Positions 30,282-40,044 of a stretch of 64,000 nt of DNA are shown in pieces; position 1 is the first letter of the stretch, and each line of letters starts with the position of its first letter. The DNA is taken from contig NZ_CP049742.1 of assembly GCF_015482585.1 (NCBI RefSeq), positions 1,570,501-1,634,500 of the forward strand, given 5' to 3'. Source of the DNA: Mangrovibacillus cuniculi (lineage in GTDB: Bacteria; Bacillota; Bacilli; Bacillales; R1DC41). The position numbers and the translations under genes were made by a program. The notes under the pieces are model-generated. The model ran no database searches, was not told where the DNA came from, and saw only the letters and a list, made by a program, of their open reading frames with translations.

Positions 30282-31418
30282 TTATTCAATTACGCCAATA
30301 AATTTTTCAAACACTTGATTCCCTAAAAACCTTCCCTTGTCAGTAAGTCGGACACCAACTTCATCTGATTGAAGAAGTCCTTCGCCTATCGCTTCCTCTA
30401 TTGGAGAATGAAACACGTCTACCAGTTGCACACCAAATTTTTCATAAAATCTAGCTGCACTGACACCTTCCACTTTTCTTAAACCGAGGAACATCTCTTC
30501 TTCCATTCTTTCTACTCTTGTTACTTCATGCGTATGGTTTGTTGGTCTATTCCCGTTTTCCACCGCTTTAATATATTGGTTGACAGGTCCGATATTTGAA
30601 AGTCGTTTACCCAATTCATACCCATGTGCACCTGCTCCTAAACCGATATATTCTTCATTATCCCAATAAACTTTATTATGCTTACTCTCAAATCCCTTTT
30701 GAGCAAAGTTACTGATCTCGTATTGATGTAAACCATGTTGAGAAAATACATCCATTACTTCTCGATACATATCAGCTTCAAGCTCTTGAGGAGGTAGCGA
30801 TAACCTGCCTTTTCGATGCATGTTATAAAACACTGTTTTAGGTTCTACAATTAACGAGTACGCTGAAAAATGAGGTAGTTCTAACTGCACGGCTTTTTTA
30901 AGCGTATCTTTCCATTGATCCATTGTTTGACCAGGTAATCCGTACATGACATCTATGGATATATTCGTAAACCCATTATTAGTTAGTAAGTCAATTGTTT
31001 CTCTAACTTCTTTTTCTCGATGCGTTCTACCTATCTTCTCTAGCAATCCCGTATCGAAGCTTTGTACTCCTAGACTAACTCTATTTACTCCTCCAGCTCT
31101 TAACACAGATAGTTGATCGGCGCTTATGTCTCCTGGATTCGCTTCAATCGTAAATTCCACATCACTACTTATCGGTATAAACTTCTCAATCCCCAACATT
31201 AAACGTTCCAGTTGCTTTGCTGAAAGCGCTGTCGGTGTACCTCCACCAATAAAAATAGTTTCAACTGGTTCTATTAACAGAGGAGAAACCATCTCTATCT
31301 CTCTCAATAACGCATCCACGTATTGATCAACTGGCTGATTTTTTAAAAAGACTTTATTAAAATCACAATAATGACATATATGGTGACAAAAAGGGATGTG
31401 TATATAGATTGATTTCAT
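30282..31418 (-). CDS. hemW: Radical SAM family heme chaperone HemW
   Basis: HemN-like radical-SAM protein; family members act as heme chaperones, not as coproporphyrinogen oxidases. The ATG at 31418, after AAAGGTGGGAAAG, gives 378 residues starting KSIYIHIPFCHHICHYCDFNK. The CxxxCxxC cluster lacks the extra cysteine of true HemN, as in HemW. FIGGGTPTALS and VSLGVQSFD are also present. It lies between lepA and hrcA. Confidence 0.93.
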   Translation of the reverse strand: MKSIYIHIPFCHHICHYCDFNKVFLKNQPVDQYVDALLREIEMVSPLLIEPVETIFIGGGTPTALSAKQLERLMLGIEKFIPISSDVEFTIEANPGDISADQLSVLRAGGVNRVSLGVQSFDTGLLEKIGRTHREKEVRETIDLLTNNGFTNISIDVMYGLPGQTMDQWKDTLKKAVQLELPHFSAYSLIVEPKTVFYNMHRKGRLSLPPQELEADMYREVMDVFSQHGLHQYEISNFAQKGFESKHNKVYWDNEEYIGLGAGAHGYELGKRLSNIGPVNQYIKAVENGNRPTNHTHEVTRVERMEEEMFLGLRKVEGVSAARFYEKFGVQLVDVFHSPIEEAIGEGLLQSDEVGVRLTDKGRFLGNQVFEKFIGVIE

Positions 31419-31455
31419 TTCTTTCCCACCTTTACCAACTAAATCTTCTAAACGG

Positions 31456-31488
31456 AAAAGGGAAGACACGCATTGGCGTTCTCCCCTT
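31456..31488 (-). terminator. Possible terminator between lepA and hemW
   Basis: Imperfect AAGGGGAGA...CGCC / GCGTG...TCTTCCCTT inverted repeat with TTTT on the minus strand, 10 bases past the lepA stop and about 40 before hemW. Confidence 0.5.
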
Positions 31489-31498
31489 CCTTGTTTGA

Positions 31499-33331
31499 TT
31501 ATTTGTTATTTGTATCGTCCATTTTAAGAACCGCCATAAACGCCTCTTGAGGAACTTCTACAGATCCAACTTGCTTCATACGTTTCTTACCTTCTTTTTG
31601 CTTTTCTAACAATTTACGTTTACGGGAGATATCTCCACCATAACATTTTGCTAATACGTTTTTACGCATTGCTTTAATTGTTGAACGAGCAACGATTTTT
31701 TGACCTACAGCAGCTTGAATCGGTACTTCAAACTGTTGACGTGGAATTAGTTCTCGAAGTTTTTCTACAATTACTTTCCCACGTTCGTATGCAAAATCTC
31801 TATGCACGATGAAACTTAGAGCATCGACCTTTTCTGCATTTAACAGGATATCCATTTTCACTAGTCTAGATTCTTTATACCCTATTAATTCGTAATCAAA
31901 GGACGCATATCCTTTTGTATTAGATTTAAGCGTATCAAAGAAATCATACACGATTTCAGAAAGAGGAATTTCATAAACAACCCCAACACGAGTATCATCT
32001 AAGTATTGCATATCAATGAAGTTACCACGTTTAATCTGACAAAGCTCCATAACAGCACCAACGTAATCATTCGGTACCATAATTGTCGCTTTTACATATG
32101 GCTCTTCAATAAAGTCAATTTTTTGAGGATCAGGCATGTTCGATGGGTTATCAATGTTTAATTCTTGTCCGTCTGTCATCGTTACTTTATAAATAACAGA
32201 TGGAGCTGTCGTGATTAGATCGATTTTAAATTCACGTTCAATACGTTCTTGAATGATTTCCATATGAAGTAATCCTAAGAAACCGCATCGGAAACCAAAC
32301 CCTAGTGCTTGAGATGTCTCTGGCTCAAACTGAAGAGCAGAGTCATTTAGTTCTAATTTTTCTAAAGCTTCACGAAGATCATTGAACTTCGCTGTATCGA
32401 TTGGATACAGACCACAATAAACCATTGGATTTAATTTTCGGTATCCAGGTAGTGGCTCTAGAGCACCATTCTTCGCTGAAGTAATCGTGTCACCTACACG
32501 AGTATCTCCGACGTTTTTAATAGCAGCTGTTAAATATCCTACATCTCCTACAGTCAGTTCTTCTAATCCTGTAGCTTTTGGTGTGAATACACCAATTTCA
32601 GAGACTTCAAATTCTTTCCCAGTCGCCATCATTTTAATTTTATCGCCAACTTTAACTGTTCCATCGATGATACGGATGTACGCAACAACCCCACGATATG
32701 GATCGTATAGCGAGTCAAAGATTAGGGCTTTTAACGGAGCGCTTGGGTCACCCGTTGGAGCAGGTACTTTTTGTACGATTTGTTCTAGGATGTCTTCAAT
32801 ACCAATACCCGCTTTTGCAGAAGCTAACACTGCATCAGATGCGTCTAATCCAATAACCTCTTCAATTTCCCCACGAACGCGTTCTGGATCCGCTGCTGGC
32901 AAGTCAATTTTATTGATGACAGGCATGATCTCCAGATTGTTATCTAGTGCTAGATAAACATTCGCTAGAGTTTGTGCTTCAATACCTTGGGCAGCATCTA
33001 CTACAAGAATTGCACCTTCACAAGCTGCAAGACTTCTAGATACTTCGTATGTAAAGTCGACGTGTCCCGGTGTATCAATTAGATGGAAAATATATGTTTC
33101 TCCATCTTTTGCTTCATATCGTAATTGTACAGCATTTAGTTTAATCGTTATTCCACGTTCACGTTCTAGGTCCATGGAATCTAATAGCTGCGCTTTCATT
33201 TCACGAGCTGTTAGTGCTTTTGTTTTTTCTAAGATACGGTCAGCTAACGTAGATTTTCCATGGTCGATGTGAGCGATAATGGAAAAGTTACGAATTCTAT
33301 CACGTCTTTTAATTCTATCTTCATGATTCAT
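31499..33331 (-). CDS. lepA: Elongation factor 4 (LepA)
   Basis: Ribosome-associated GTPase that back-translocates or assists initiation under stress. The ATG at 33331 follows AGGAGTG at normal spacing; a GTG three codons earlier lacks room for a ribosome site. The 610 residues contain [15 protein letters not shown] (G1), DTPGHVDF (G3) and NKIDLP (G4). The LepA-specific C-terminal domain carries [24 protein letters not shown]. Normal length. Confidence 0.97.
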   Translation of the reverse strand: MNHEDRIKRRDRIRNFSIIAHIDHGKSTLADRILEKTKALTAREMKAQLLDSMDLERERGITIKLNAVQLRYEAKDGETYIFHLIDTPGHVDFTYEVSRSLAACEGAILVVDAAQGIEAQTLANVYLALDNNLEIMPVINKIDLPAADPERVRGEIEEVIGLDASDAVLASAKAGIGIEDILEQIVQKVPAPTGDPSAPLKALIFDSLYDPYRGVVAYIRIIDGTVKVGDKIKMMATGKEFEVSEIGVFTPKATGLEELTVGDVGYLTAAIKNVGDTRVGDTITSAKNGALEPLPGYRKLNPMVYCGLYPIDTAKFNDLREALEKLELNDSALQFEPETSQALGFGFRCGFLGLLHMEIIQERIEREFKIDLITTAPSVIYKVTMTDGQELNIDNPSNMPDPQKIDFIEEPYVKATIMVPNDYVGAVMELCQIKRGNFIDMQYLDDTRVGVVYEIPLSEIVYDFFDTLKSNTKGYASFDYELIGYKESRLVKMDILLNAEKVDALSFIVHRDFAYERGKVIVEKLRELIPRQQFEVPIQAAVGQKIVARSTIKAMRKNVLAKCYGGDISRKRKLLEKQKEGKKRMKQVGSVEVPQEAFMAVLKMDDTNNK

Positions 33332-33470
33332 GTCATTCACTCCTACTACCTTACACGATTACATACACTTCAAACTATTATAGCATTCAACTTGCTTACA
33401 TTCAAAGTAATCTTGTTAGCTGGTTTACTAATAATGACGTTATAACAGTTAAGAACATATGCAAAAAGAG

Positions 33471-33552
33471 AGTGCACTGGGATTTCCGCTCCAGGGGGGA
33501 CGCTTTCCACGGGGTGGGTTGCTGAGCCTCCTCGTCGCGATAGTTCGCGCTC
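33471..33552. repeat. Element C copy 2, left half (interrupted by the IS)
   Basis: GGGATTTCCGCTCCAGGGGG, then ACGCTTTCC and GGTGGGTTGCTGAG. The last stretch is complementary to CTCAGTAACCCACC in the right half at 34998-35011. The IS splits the loop of what was a long hairpin. Confidence 0.8.
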
Positions 33553-33585
33553 TGAACTGCCCCCCTGAAATTGGACACAGATTAT

Positions 33586-34440
33586 TTAAGCAGCTTGCTC
33601 ATAATTTCTTCTATAGGCAACTGGGCTTTTTCTATTTAGTTTCGATTTAATTCTTAAGTTATTGTAGTAAAAAATGTAATTTTCTAATTCATGTATGAAG
33701 TGCTCTACACTCTCAAATTGTTCTAACTGTATAAATTCTGATTTAAATATCCCAAAGAAGTTCTCTATAACTGCGTTATCGTAACAGTTTCCTTTTCTAG
33801 ACATACTTTGGGTGATATTGTGATCTTTCAATAATCGACGATATTGGGGCATTCGATAATGCCACCCCTGATCTGAGTGAATTAATAAATCATCACTTGT
33901 TTTTTTACGAGTAAGGGCTTGGAGCATCATATCTTCTACTAGATCGTATGTCGGTCTTGTTTGAAGGGTATAGGAAATAATCTCACCATTAAATAAATCT
34001 AATATAGGTGAGAAATATAGTTTCTGTCCAAATAGTTTAAATTCCGTAATATCTGTCACCCATTTTTGATTGGGCTTTGAGGCATGGAAATTACGATTTA
34101 ATATGTTTTCAGAAGCTTTTCCGAACCCACTGATGTACGATTGATATTTTTTCATTCTTACTATACAGCGTAACCCCAAATCACCCATGATACGATAGAC
34201 TTTCTTTTTGTTTATACAGTGACCCTTTTCTTGGAGAATGTCTGTAATTCGTCTATATCCTAATCGACCTTTATGTTTTTTATAGATGAATTTAATGCGT
34301 CGTTTCCATTTTCGATCAGGATCTTTTCTTTGCCAACACTTCACAATGAAATAGTAAGTGCTTCTTGAAATTCTAGCTACTTTAACTAGGTCTTTAACGG
34401 GGAATTCATGCCTTAGTTCATATATTACCTTGGCTTTCAT
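33586..34440 (-). CDS. IS3-family transposase OrfB (DDE integrase domain)
   Basis: A 284-residue integrase-type transposase subunit. It has an HTH-21-like N-terminal region, then an rve domain with the catalytic triad: WVTDITEF (D), LIHSDQGWHYR (D), and NCYDNAVIENFFGIFKSE (E). Its ATG overlaps the orfA stop (ATGA), so it is made either by coupling or as an OrfAB fusion through -1 frameshifting. The overlap lacks the classical A6G slip site, although A-rich sequence (GAAAAATC) lies just upstream. Confidence 0.95.
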   Translation of the reverse strand: MKAKVIYELRHEFPVKDLVKVARISRSTYYFIVKCWQRKDPDRKWKRRIKFIYKKHKGRLGYRRITDILQEKGHCINKKKVYRIMGDLGLRCIVRMKKYQSYISGFGKASENILNRNFHASKPNQKWVTDITEFKLFGQKLYFSPILDLFNGEIISYTLQTRPTYDLVEDMMLQALTRKKTSDDLLIHSDQGWHYRMPQYRRLLKDHNITQSMSRKGNCYDNAVIENFFGIFKSEFIQLEQFESVEHFIHELENYIFYYNNLRIKSKLNRKSPVAYRRNYEQAA

Positions 34441-34931
34441 TTCTTTGGTGATTTTTCCTGAACTAAGGCTTTCAACTTTTTTAAATAAGCATTTTCCATT
34501 CTCAGATAATCCAGTTCTTTTTGAAGTTCTTCTATTGATGGATTTGATTGTTTATCTTGTTTGGTATTTTTTGATTTGGTCATGTCTACTAGCCTCACTT
34601 CTTCTTGAAAGGCTTGGGATCCTTGACTTTCCCACTTCCTAATCCATTTACGCACCATAGAAGGATCAGGAATTTGAAAAATAGCAGCTGCTTTCCTAAT
34701 AGAATAGTCCAAGCCTTTAACGGATTTAATTACTTTTAGTTTAAAGGCTGAAGAATAGTTTGTATAGGGAAAGGAAAACGCAGTATCTCCATGATAGTGA
34801 ACTAATGCCACCCAATGTCGAAGGACCGAAGGATCAATTCCTAGTTCTTTGGATAACGAGCGATAACTTACATTTTCAGTTTGATATCGATAAACAGCAA
34901 GTAACTTTTGTTCTTTAGAAAATTGGGACAA
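34437..34931 (-). CDS. IS3-family transposase OrfA (helix-turn-helix)
   Basis: DNA-binding subunit with two helix-turn-helix units (YRSLSKELGIDPSVLRHWV and IRKAAAIFQIPDPSMVRKWIRKW) and a C-terminal leucine-rich coiled coil (LQKELDYLRMENAYLKKL). The TTG at 34931 is preceded by GGAGG at 10 bases and gives about 164 residues. The longest open frame begins inside the terminal inverted repeat, which is not a credible start. Confidence 0.88.
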   Translation of the reverse strand: MSQFSKEQKLLAVYRYQTENVSYRSLSKELGIDPSVLRHWVALVHYHGDTAFSFPYTNYSSAFKLKVIKSVKGLDYSIRKAAAIFQIPDPSMVRKWIRKWESQGSQAFQEEVRLVDMTKSKNTKQDKQSNPSIEELQKELDYLRMENAYLKKLKALVQEKSPKK

Positions 34932-34984
34932 AAAAACACACCTCCAACTGTGGAATGTGTGTCCAACAATTGGGGTGCAGTTCA

Positions 34985-35046
34985 CTCCTGTGGGGTCTCA
35001 GTAACCCACCTTTCCCGTAGGAGTCGCCCCCTTCCGCTCCAATCCC
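34985..35046. repeat. Element C copy 2, right half
   Basis: After the IS and CTC duplication: GGGGTCTCAGTAACCCACC, CCCGTAGGAGTCGCCCCC and CCGCTCCAATCCC, the same right end as the copy at 20938-21142. Confidence 0.8.
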
Positions 35047-35105
35047 TCACTTTTATTGTGAAATTACCTACTAATTTATATCTATTTAATATAAGACCAA
35101 GAGAA

Positions 35106-35140
35106 AAAGTACATCCATTTGATAGGATGCACCTTGTGAA
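35106..35140 (-). terminator. Terminator after yqxA
   Basis: AGGTGCATCC / GGATGTACTT hairpin with TTTTTC on the minus strand, about 15 bases past the yqxA stop; the GGTGCAT core resembles the terminators at 3294, 14523 and 21221. Confidence 0.65.
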
Positions 35141-35154
35141 AATTAAGTCAATCT

Positions 35155-35487
35155 TTAGAAAAACGAACCTATGAAGTCTATCGTGGATTTTGTTGCTGCT
35201 TCTACCCAGTTCGCTAATGTTTGGCCCATGGAGGAGAATGCGTTGAATGCTTCCATTTCTGCTAGTTGTTCTTTCTTTTCTGTTATGTCGTATGAGCCCA
35301 CTTGGTTGCCCATGAAAGTTGCGCTTACCTCGTCTTCTTCGACTTCCCATTTTACTGGCTCGTGTAAAGTAGTAGAGGAGTACCCTTGCATTTCACGCAT
35401 TCCATCATTTGCTTTTTGCATACCAAGAACGACACCAAAAAAGAATATAAGCACAATTGGTAGTAACTTTAGCATCCATTTACCCAA
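35155..35487 (-). CDS. yqxA: YqxA family (DUF3679) membrane-anchored protein
   Basis: A 110-residue protein with one N-terminal membrane segment (KLLPIVLIFFFGVVLGM), a short extracytoplasmic middle and a C-terminal amphipathic helix (ATKSTIDFIGSFF). Position directly after spoIIP, 18 bases away, matches yqxA of B. subtilis, also next to spoIIP. Function unknown; sporulation timing is likely from the operon. Confidence 0.8.
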   Translation of the reverse strand: MGKWMLKLLPIVLIFFFGVVLGMQKANDGMREMQGYSSTTLHEPVKWEVEEDEVSATFMGNQVGSYDITEKKEQLAEMEAFNAFSSMGQTLANWVEAATKSTIDFIGSFF

Positions 35488-35504
35488 TCTAGACCCCTAC
35501 TTTC

Positions 35505-36704
35505 CTATTGTTCACTAGCATCTTCTTCTACAGTTGAAGTAACTCCTTCTGCTTGCCAGTAGTACTCACTTAATACATCTGCAAAAACTGCAGCTGTAGC
35601 ATTCAGCTCTTCAAATGTATTGTCCACTCCGCCAAATTCGATTAAAAATGACTTTTCAGATAAGTCCTGATTATATATTCCATTGTTACCTGGTTCAGCT
35701 TGTAATTTAACTCCTCTACTAATACCAGGAATTTTTTTCTCTAACATTTGATGTAACTCGTTAGCTAACTCTGCATTTTTTTCATAGTTTTTATTTTTAC
35801 CGCCTATGACAAAGAATAGTTTGGCATACTTTTTATCTCCAACAGTTAGAGTTGTGACATTCTTTCTAGCTGCGTCACGGTGAATATCTATTAAATATTG
35901 AATATCCTTCCTATTTTGCATTGCAGCGGTAACTACTTCTCTTGACTCAATATAGGACTTTCCGTAACTACCATGCGGTAACCTTCCTGTTATATCTGTT
36001 TTTTCAATGATGGAGCCTATCCCACTATTTTGGAGTTGTTTTTGTAATTCATCTCCAATCAAGGTAACGTTAATCTTAGAATGCATTGCTAAGTCAGGAT
36101 TTGTCACACCTTTTAAATAAGGCAAGAAGGATTCTCTATTATGAGAAAAATAAATATAAAATGGCTTCCTGTCTCCAGTTGTCAAATTATTCGTAGGCTT
36201 CTCCACTGGGTCTTCAGTAGGCTCTTCTGACGGAATTGGATCTCCTACTAACTCCGGCTCCTCGCCTTTAAAGAAATCTGCAGGAGGGTTAGACTCTATC
36301 GGTAAATTGGTGTAATCTGTTCCTTCTCCAGCAACTAAAATGACAGAGTCAAAGATAGAGAAACCTGGTAGTTCCCTTCCTAGAAAACTACGAGGATCTT
36401 CTAGTCTTACATTGGAAACTAATTTCATAAATTGATTTCCTGTAAAGAATTGCTCTTCTTGTGGTGCAGCACTCGCTAACGCTTTATTTTCCATTGCTAA
36501 TAGCTGAAATAATGCACTAGGTTCAACTAATTGAATACTTTTCTTCAATTGATTTTGACTAAAAGGAACATTATTTTGTAGGGAAGATAACACTCCCACA
36601 AGCGAAAACAGCGAAATAAAAAATAACAACATCATAATAATGGACTTCATCATCTGCTGTATAGGAAACGTAACACTTATCGGAGTAGGATATTTATTTC
36701 TCAT
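35505..36704 (-). CDS. spoIIP: Stage II sporulation protein P (peptidoglycan hydrolase)
   Basis: Amidase/endopeptidase of the SpoIID-SpoIIM-SpoIIP complex that thins septal peptidoglycan during forespore engulfment. From the ATG at 36704 (after AAAGGGATGACC) the protein has 399 residues. It has an N-terminal membrane anchor (SIIMMLLFFISLFSLVGVLS), a linker, and the SpoIIP domain with YFSHNRESFLPYL, YLIDIHRDAARK, and the late SFLIEFGGVDNTFEE. The catalytic histidine/glutamate contexts are present. It follows gpr. Confidence 0.95.
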   Translation of the reverse strand: MRNKYPTPISVTFPIQQMMKSIIMMLLFFISLFSLVGVLSSLQNNVPFSQNQLKKSIQLVEPSALFQLLAMENKALASAAPQEEQFFTGNQFMKLVSNVRLEDPRSFLGRELPGFSIFDSVILVAGEGTDYTNLPIESNPPADFFKGEEPELVGDPIPSEEPTEDPVEKPTNNLTTGDRKPFYIYFSHNRESFLPYLKGVTNPDLAMHSKINVTLIGDELQKQLQNSGIGSIIEKTDITGRLPHGSYGKSYIESREVVTAAMQNRKDIQYLIDIHRDAARKNVTTLTVGDKKYAKLFFVIGGKNKNYEKNAELANELHQMLEKKIPGISRGVKLQAEPGNNGIYNQDLSEKSFLIEFGGVDNTFEELNATAAVFADVLSEYYWQAEGVTSTVEEDASEQ

Positions 36705-36794
36705 AACGGTCATCCCTTTCTCATTCACTCTAGTACAAGTTATGCACTTGCTAGAGTTACTAGAACTAGAATTTCCGTTATGAGAGAAAATGAC

Positions 36795-37919
36795 TTATCT
36801 TGTTTGAAATCCTGCTTGATCTTGTCCAATCGCTTCATGTAATGCTGCGTTTAAACCTGACGCAATTAAATTTGCCATATCTTCAATAAATACATCCACC
36901 TCTTTAGGTGTGACCATAAGATTATGACCTAAAGGAGCTAATACTTCTTGTATAAACTTTCTCTTCTCTTGATCTTCTAGAGTTCCTACTAACCCTAGTA
37001 CAGATTTACGGTGATGTTCTTCAGGTAAATCTTCTTCTGTCAGTTTTTTCTTCTCACCAAATGTCATACCTGCTGGCGTTAGCGATTTAGAAGGCTTGTC
37101 CCCTTCTTTCATCTCTCTTCCTACATGCTTTAAGATGTAGTCAACGGTGTCGCTAGTAATAGTAACTGCATCCACCACGGTAGGGACACCGATAGCAATT
37201 ACTGGTATTCCTAATGTTTCTTTACTTAATTCTTTTCGTTTATTACCGACACCGGAGCCTGGGTGTATCCCAGAATCAGAAATTTGAATAGTTGAGTTAA
37301 CTCTTTCAATAGATCTTGCTGCAAGTGCATCAATTGCGATAATAAAGTCTGGTTTTGATTTATCCACTACTCCTTTAATAATATCGCTAGTTTCAATGCC
37401 TGTAATTCCCATCACTCCTGGTACTAATGCACTTAACGGTCGATACCCTTCTGATACCGACTCTGGTTGTAGTTCAAACAAGTGACGAGTGACGATTAGA
37501 TTTTCACACACAGAAGGACCTAAAGCATCTGGTGTGACATTCCAATTCCCTAACCCAACAACTAAGCCGCTTGCATTTGGACCAATCCCAGCTTCTTTGA
37601 GGAAATGACTAAATTCTCTTGCAAACACTTTCTCTACTTTTTGTTGCAACTCACTGTCTTGTTGCCTAATTCCCTGAACTTCCATAGACAAATATTTACC
37701 TGGCTTTTTTCCGATGGAAGAAGAACCAGCTTCATCTACTTCTACTAAAGTAATGGTTAGGTCATCATTTACTCTTTCTTTAATAATGACTCCTTCCAGA
37801 TTTGAGATATTTTTTTCTGCATGTACCGTAGCGTTTGCTGTATCTAAAGCTAAAGCATGAGCTTCCATTGCTAAATCCGTTCTTACCGAGAATGATGATA
37901 AATCTAGTGAATGTCCCAT
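36795..37919 (-). CDS. gpr: Germination protease GPR
   Basis: Aspartic-type protease that starts degradation of small acid-soluble spore proteins at germination; made as an inactive zymogen. The 374 residues start [20 protein letters not shown]; self-processing in the family occurs around the RTDLA stretch. Conserved [34 protein letters not shown] and IGVPTVVDA are present. Usually sigma-G dependent; I see no clear sigma-G promoter. Confidence 0.95.
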   Translation of the reverse strand: MGHSLDLSSFSVRTDLAMEAHALALDTANATVHAEKNISNLEGVIIKERVNDDLTITLVEVDEAGSSSIGKKPGKYLSMEVQGIRQQDSELQQKVEKVFAREFSHFLKEAGIGPNASGLVVGLGNWNVTPDALGPSVCENLIVTRHLFELQPESVSEGYRPLSALVPGVMGITGIETSDIIKGVVDKSKPDFIIAIDALAARSIERVNSTIQISDSGIHPGSGVGNKRKELSKETLGIPVIAIGVPTVVDAVTITSDTVDYILKHVGREMKEGDKPSKSLTPAGMTFGEKKKLTEEDLPEEHHRKSVLGLVGTLEDQEKRKFIQEVLAPLGHNLMVTPKEVDVFIEDMANLIASGLNAALHEAIGQDQAGFQTR

Positions 37920-38019
37920 ATTTCATTTCCTCCTTTATCGTACTACCTAAACTTCTTATTCCTTATCCTTGACGAAAAAAAAGACAATCATTCATACGCG
38001 TTAATTTACTCTATCACTA

Positions 38020-38048
38020 TTGCAATATCCTCTACTGTTTGATAGAAT
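38020..38048 (+). promoter_or_regulatory. Candidate sigma-A promoter for rpsT
   Basis: TTGCAA (38020-38025), 17-base spacer, TAGAAT (38043-38048), about 80 bases before the rpsT start. Confidence 0.6.
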
Positions 38049-38126
38049 ATCACTTGTTCTTTGTATAAGGAAAAGTGATGGTCGAGTTATATATCATCTC
38101 GATGTACGTTGTAGGAGGTGAACGGT

Positions 38127-38381
38127 ATGCCAAATATTAAATCAGCAATTAAGCGTGTGAAAACGACTGCAAAAGCTAACGCACACAATGCGACTCTTAA
38201 GTCTGCAATGCGTACAGCTGTAAAGAAAGCAGAAGCTGCAATCACTAGCAATGACACTAATGCAAATGGTTTCATTCAAGACGCAGCAAAACATCTTGAT
38301 AAAGCAGCTCAAAAAGGTCTTATCCATAAAAACGCTGCTAACCGCACAAAATCTCGTCTAATGAAAAAAGTTAACGCTTAA
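38127..38381 (+). CDS. rpsT: 30S ribosomal protein S20
   Basis: Primary 16S rRNA-binding protein of the small subunit. The ATG at 38127 follows GTAGGAGGTG at 6 bases; an in-frame GTG three codons earlier overlaps that site. The 84 residues ([20 protein letters not shown] ... [15 protein letters not shown]) are typical. It is transcribed opposite to its neighbours gpr and holA and has its own promoter and terminator. Confidence 0.97.
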   Translation: MPNIKSAIKRVKTTAKANAHNATLKSAMRTAVKKAEAAITSNDTNANGFIQDAAKHLDKAAQKGLIHKNAANRTKSRLMKKVNA

Positions 38382-38397
38382 TTTTGATGACGAATAG

Positions 38398-38429
38398 AAG
38401 AAGAGCCTCCATTATGGAGGCTCTTTTTT
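38398..38429 (+). terminator. Terminator after rpsT
   Basis: AAGAGCCTCC / GGAGGCTCTT hairpin followed by TTTTTT, 17 bases after the rpsT stop. Confidence 0.92.
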
Positions 38430-38441
38430 CGTACGATCTCT

Positions 38442-39461
38442 TTATGAAGAGGTACCAAACTTTACAATAAGTAGTTCTAAGATCATATCTTTGGGCTTTG
38501 TCGAGCGCTTCATATCTAAATCTGCTTCTGCCAGTAAAGTCATAATCATTTGAAGTCTCTCTGCTGGAAAATCTTTCACTTTCCCGGCTGCTAATTTTAC
38601 CCTAAAGGGATGAACACCAATTTGTTTGGCAATTTGGGGCTGTCCATATCCTTGTTGTAATAACGCTTTTACTTGATACATCAGTCGAAATTGACCAGCA
38701 AGTAATGCTAATAATTTTAATGGTTCTTCATTCATTTTCCTCAAATCATGATAAATTCGTAGCGCTTTTGATACTTCTCCATTTACCGTACATTCTACTA
38801 ACTCAAACACATTTTGTTCTAGTGATCTTGGCGTTAAGTCTTCTACCATGTCATACGTAATGCGTTGTTGATCTTGCGCATACAACATTAGTTTTGCCAA
38901 TTCATTTACAACAGTTTGAAGTTGAAAGTTTGATCGATATAATAAAAGTTCTATCGCTTGCGGCTGAATAGAAAATGCCGCTTCTGCACAAGATTGGTTT
39001 ACCCAATTAGTCAATTCATCTGCGTTTAGCAAAGAAGCCTCATACACAACTCCTTGCTTTTTTAACAGTTTTGTGACTTTTTTTCTTTCATCTAACTTCT
39101 CATATTGAGCAAGGAATACAACAGAAGCATACGGAGATGGAGATTGAATATACTGAAGTAGAGTATCTAAATCATGCTCCACTTTTGACTTTGATTTTTC
39201 CGACGTTAAGAAATGAGGTCTTTCAATAAAAATCACTTTACGTTCACCAAAGAAAGGCAACGTTTCTGCATCACTTAAAGCAACTTCTATTGGTGTTTCT
39301 TCCATATCATAGATGGACACATTGAAGTCACGAGACTCTTCTTCCACAAAATGAATCATCATTCGATTTTTCGTTTCACCTATTAGATAAGATTCTTTTC
39401 CATATATTAAATAAATTGGTGCTGGTGCTTCTTTTTGAAGCGATTTCCAAAATGCAATCAT
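38442..39461 (-). CDS. holA: DNA polymerase III delta subunit
   Basis: Clamp-loader subunit that opens the beta clamp. From the ATG at 39461 (after AAAGGAGC) it has about 340 residues. It begins IAFWKSLQKEAPAPIYLIYGKESYLIGE, the family N-terminus, with FGERKVIFIERPHF and the C-terminal collar QFRLMYQVKALLQQGYGQPQIAKQIGVHPFRV. It lies downstream of the comE genes with yqzM and rpsT nearby, as in B. subtilis (yqeN). Confidence 0.94.
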   Translation of the reverse strand: MIAFWKSLQKEAPAPIYLIYGKESYLIGETKNRMMIHFVEEESRDFNVSIYDMEETPIEVALSDAETLPFFGERKVIFIERPHFLTSEKSKSKVEHDLDTLLQYIQSPSPYASVVFLAQYEKLDERKKVTKLLKKQGVVYEASLLNADELTNWVNQSCAEAAFSIQPQAIELLLYRSNFQLQTVVNELAKLMLYAQDQQRITYDMVEDLTPRSLEQNVFELVECTVNGEVSKALRIYHDLRKMNEEPLKLLALLAGQFRLMYQVKALLQQGYGQPQIAKQIGVHPFRVKLAAGKVKDFPAERLQMIMTLLAEADLDMKRSTKPKDMILELLIVKFGTSS

Positions 39462-39776
39462 TACACTTGCTCCTTTAGCCGAATCATTTACTAGCTTTAC
39501 TGTAAAGAAGCAGAAAGAAAACTTCAAGTAAAATCAAATATGTATGGAGGGAGAAAGTGTCCTAATTCTTCTCTTTCTCCCCCAATCTATAGTAAACGTC
39601 TCAAGTGCAGGCCTAGGATTCTGCCCTTAAAACGGTGGCCCCGATCTATAGTCATAGTGTGTGACAAAAGGATTTTTCTATAGGTGTTAACTCTTGTCAT
39701 TAAAGGAATTGTTATTATTGGTATAGATTTTCATTTGACAATCAGCTATACTGAAATGGAAATAGGAGGGGTATAT
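39462..39776. other. 315-base intergenic region before yqzM
   Basis: No gene seen. It contains a hairpin with GGAGGGAGAAAG / CTTTCTCCCCC arms (39543-39583) lacking a T-tract, and ATCTATAGT occurs twice (near 39585 and 39644). A TTGACA lies at 39735 in front of yqzM, without a well-spaced -10. Confidence 0.4.
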
Positions 39777-39911
39777 GTGAACGAATTTGAAAAGAATGTC
39801 CAGTCAAAGCGTAACGATGCTGTCGACTCTGGAGTAGGATTTGTTGTATCTTTTGGCTTCTTCGCAACAATCTTTATTATTGCAACGGTGGTTAAGTTCA
39901 TCGGGTCATAA
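39777..39911 (+). CDS. yqzM: YqzM family small membrane protein
   Basis: A 44-residue protein starting at GTG (39777) after AGGAGGGG: NEFEKNVQSKRNDAVDSGVG, then one membrane helix (FVVSFGFFATIFIIATVVKF). It matches the short YqzM proteins encoded between comEC and holA in Bacillus. Function unknown. The longer open frame upstream has no ribosome site. Confidence 0.85.
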   Translation: MNEFEKNVQSKRNDAVDSGVGFVVSFGFFATIFIIATVVKFIGS

Positions 39912-40000
39912 GGTATACGGGAGAATGATTTGGCGGGATGAGTTAAATGTTAGCGCATACTTTTCCCGCCCTTAAGAAATGTATAAGGTAAAAAACTTAT

Positions 40001-40026
40001 TGCACACTATCTATAGTGTGTTTTTT
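40001..40026 (+). terminator. Terminator after yqzM
   Basis: CACACTATCTATAGTGTG hairpin followed by TTTTTT on the plus strand, about 90 bases past yqzM; A-rich on the other side, so it could also serve comEC from the opposite direction. Confidence 0.7.
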
Positions 40027-40044
40027 CTATGGAAATAATAAACT

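Larger units (their letters stand above)
33553..34984 (-). mobile_element. IS3-family (IS150-type) insertion sequence, complete
   Basis: A 1432-base element with 27-base imperfect terminal inverted repeats (33553-33579 TGAACTGCCCCCCTGAAATT... and 34958-34984, whose complement begins TGAACTGCACCCCAATTG). It is flanked by a 3-base direct repeat CTC (33550-33552 and 34985-34987). It encodes overlapping orfA and orfB with an intact DDE triad, so it may be active. It is inserted in element C downstream of lepA and has broken no gene. Confidence 0.95.
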
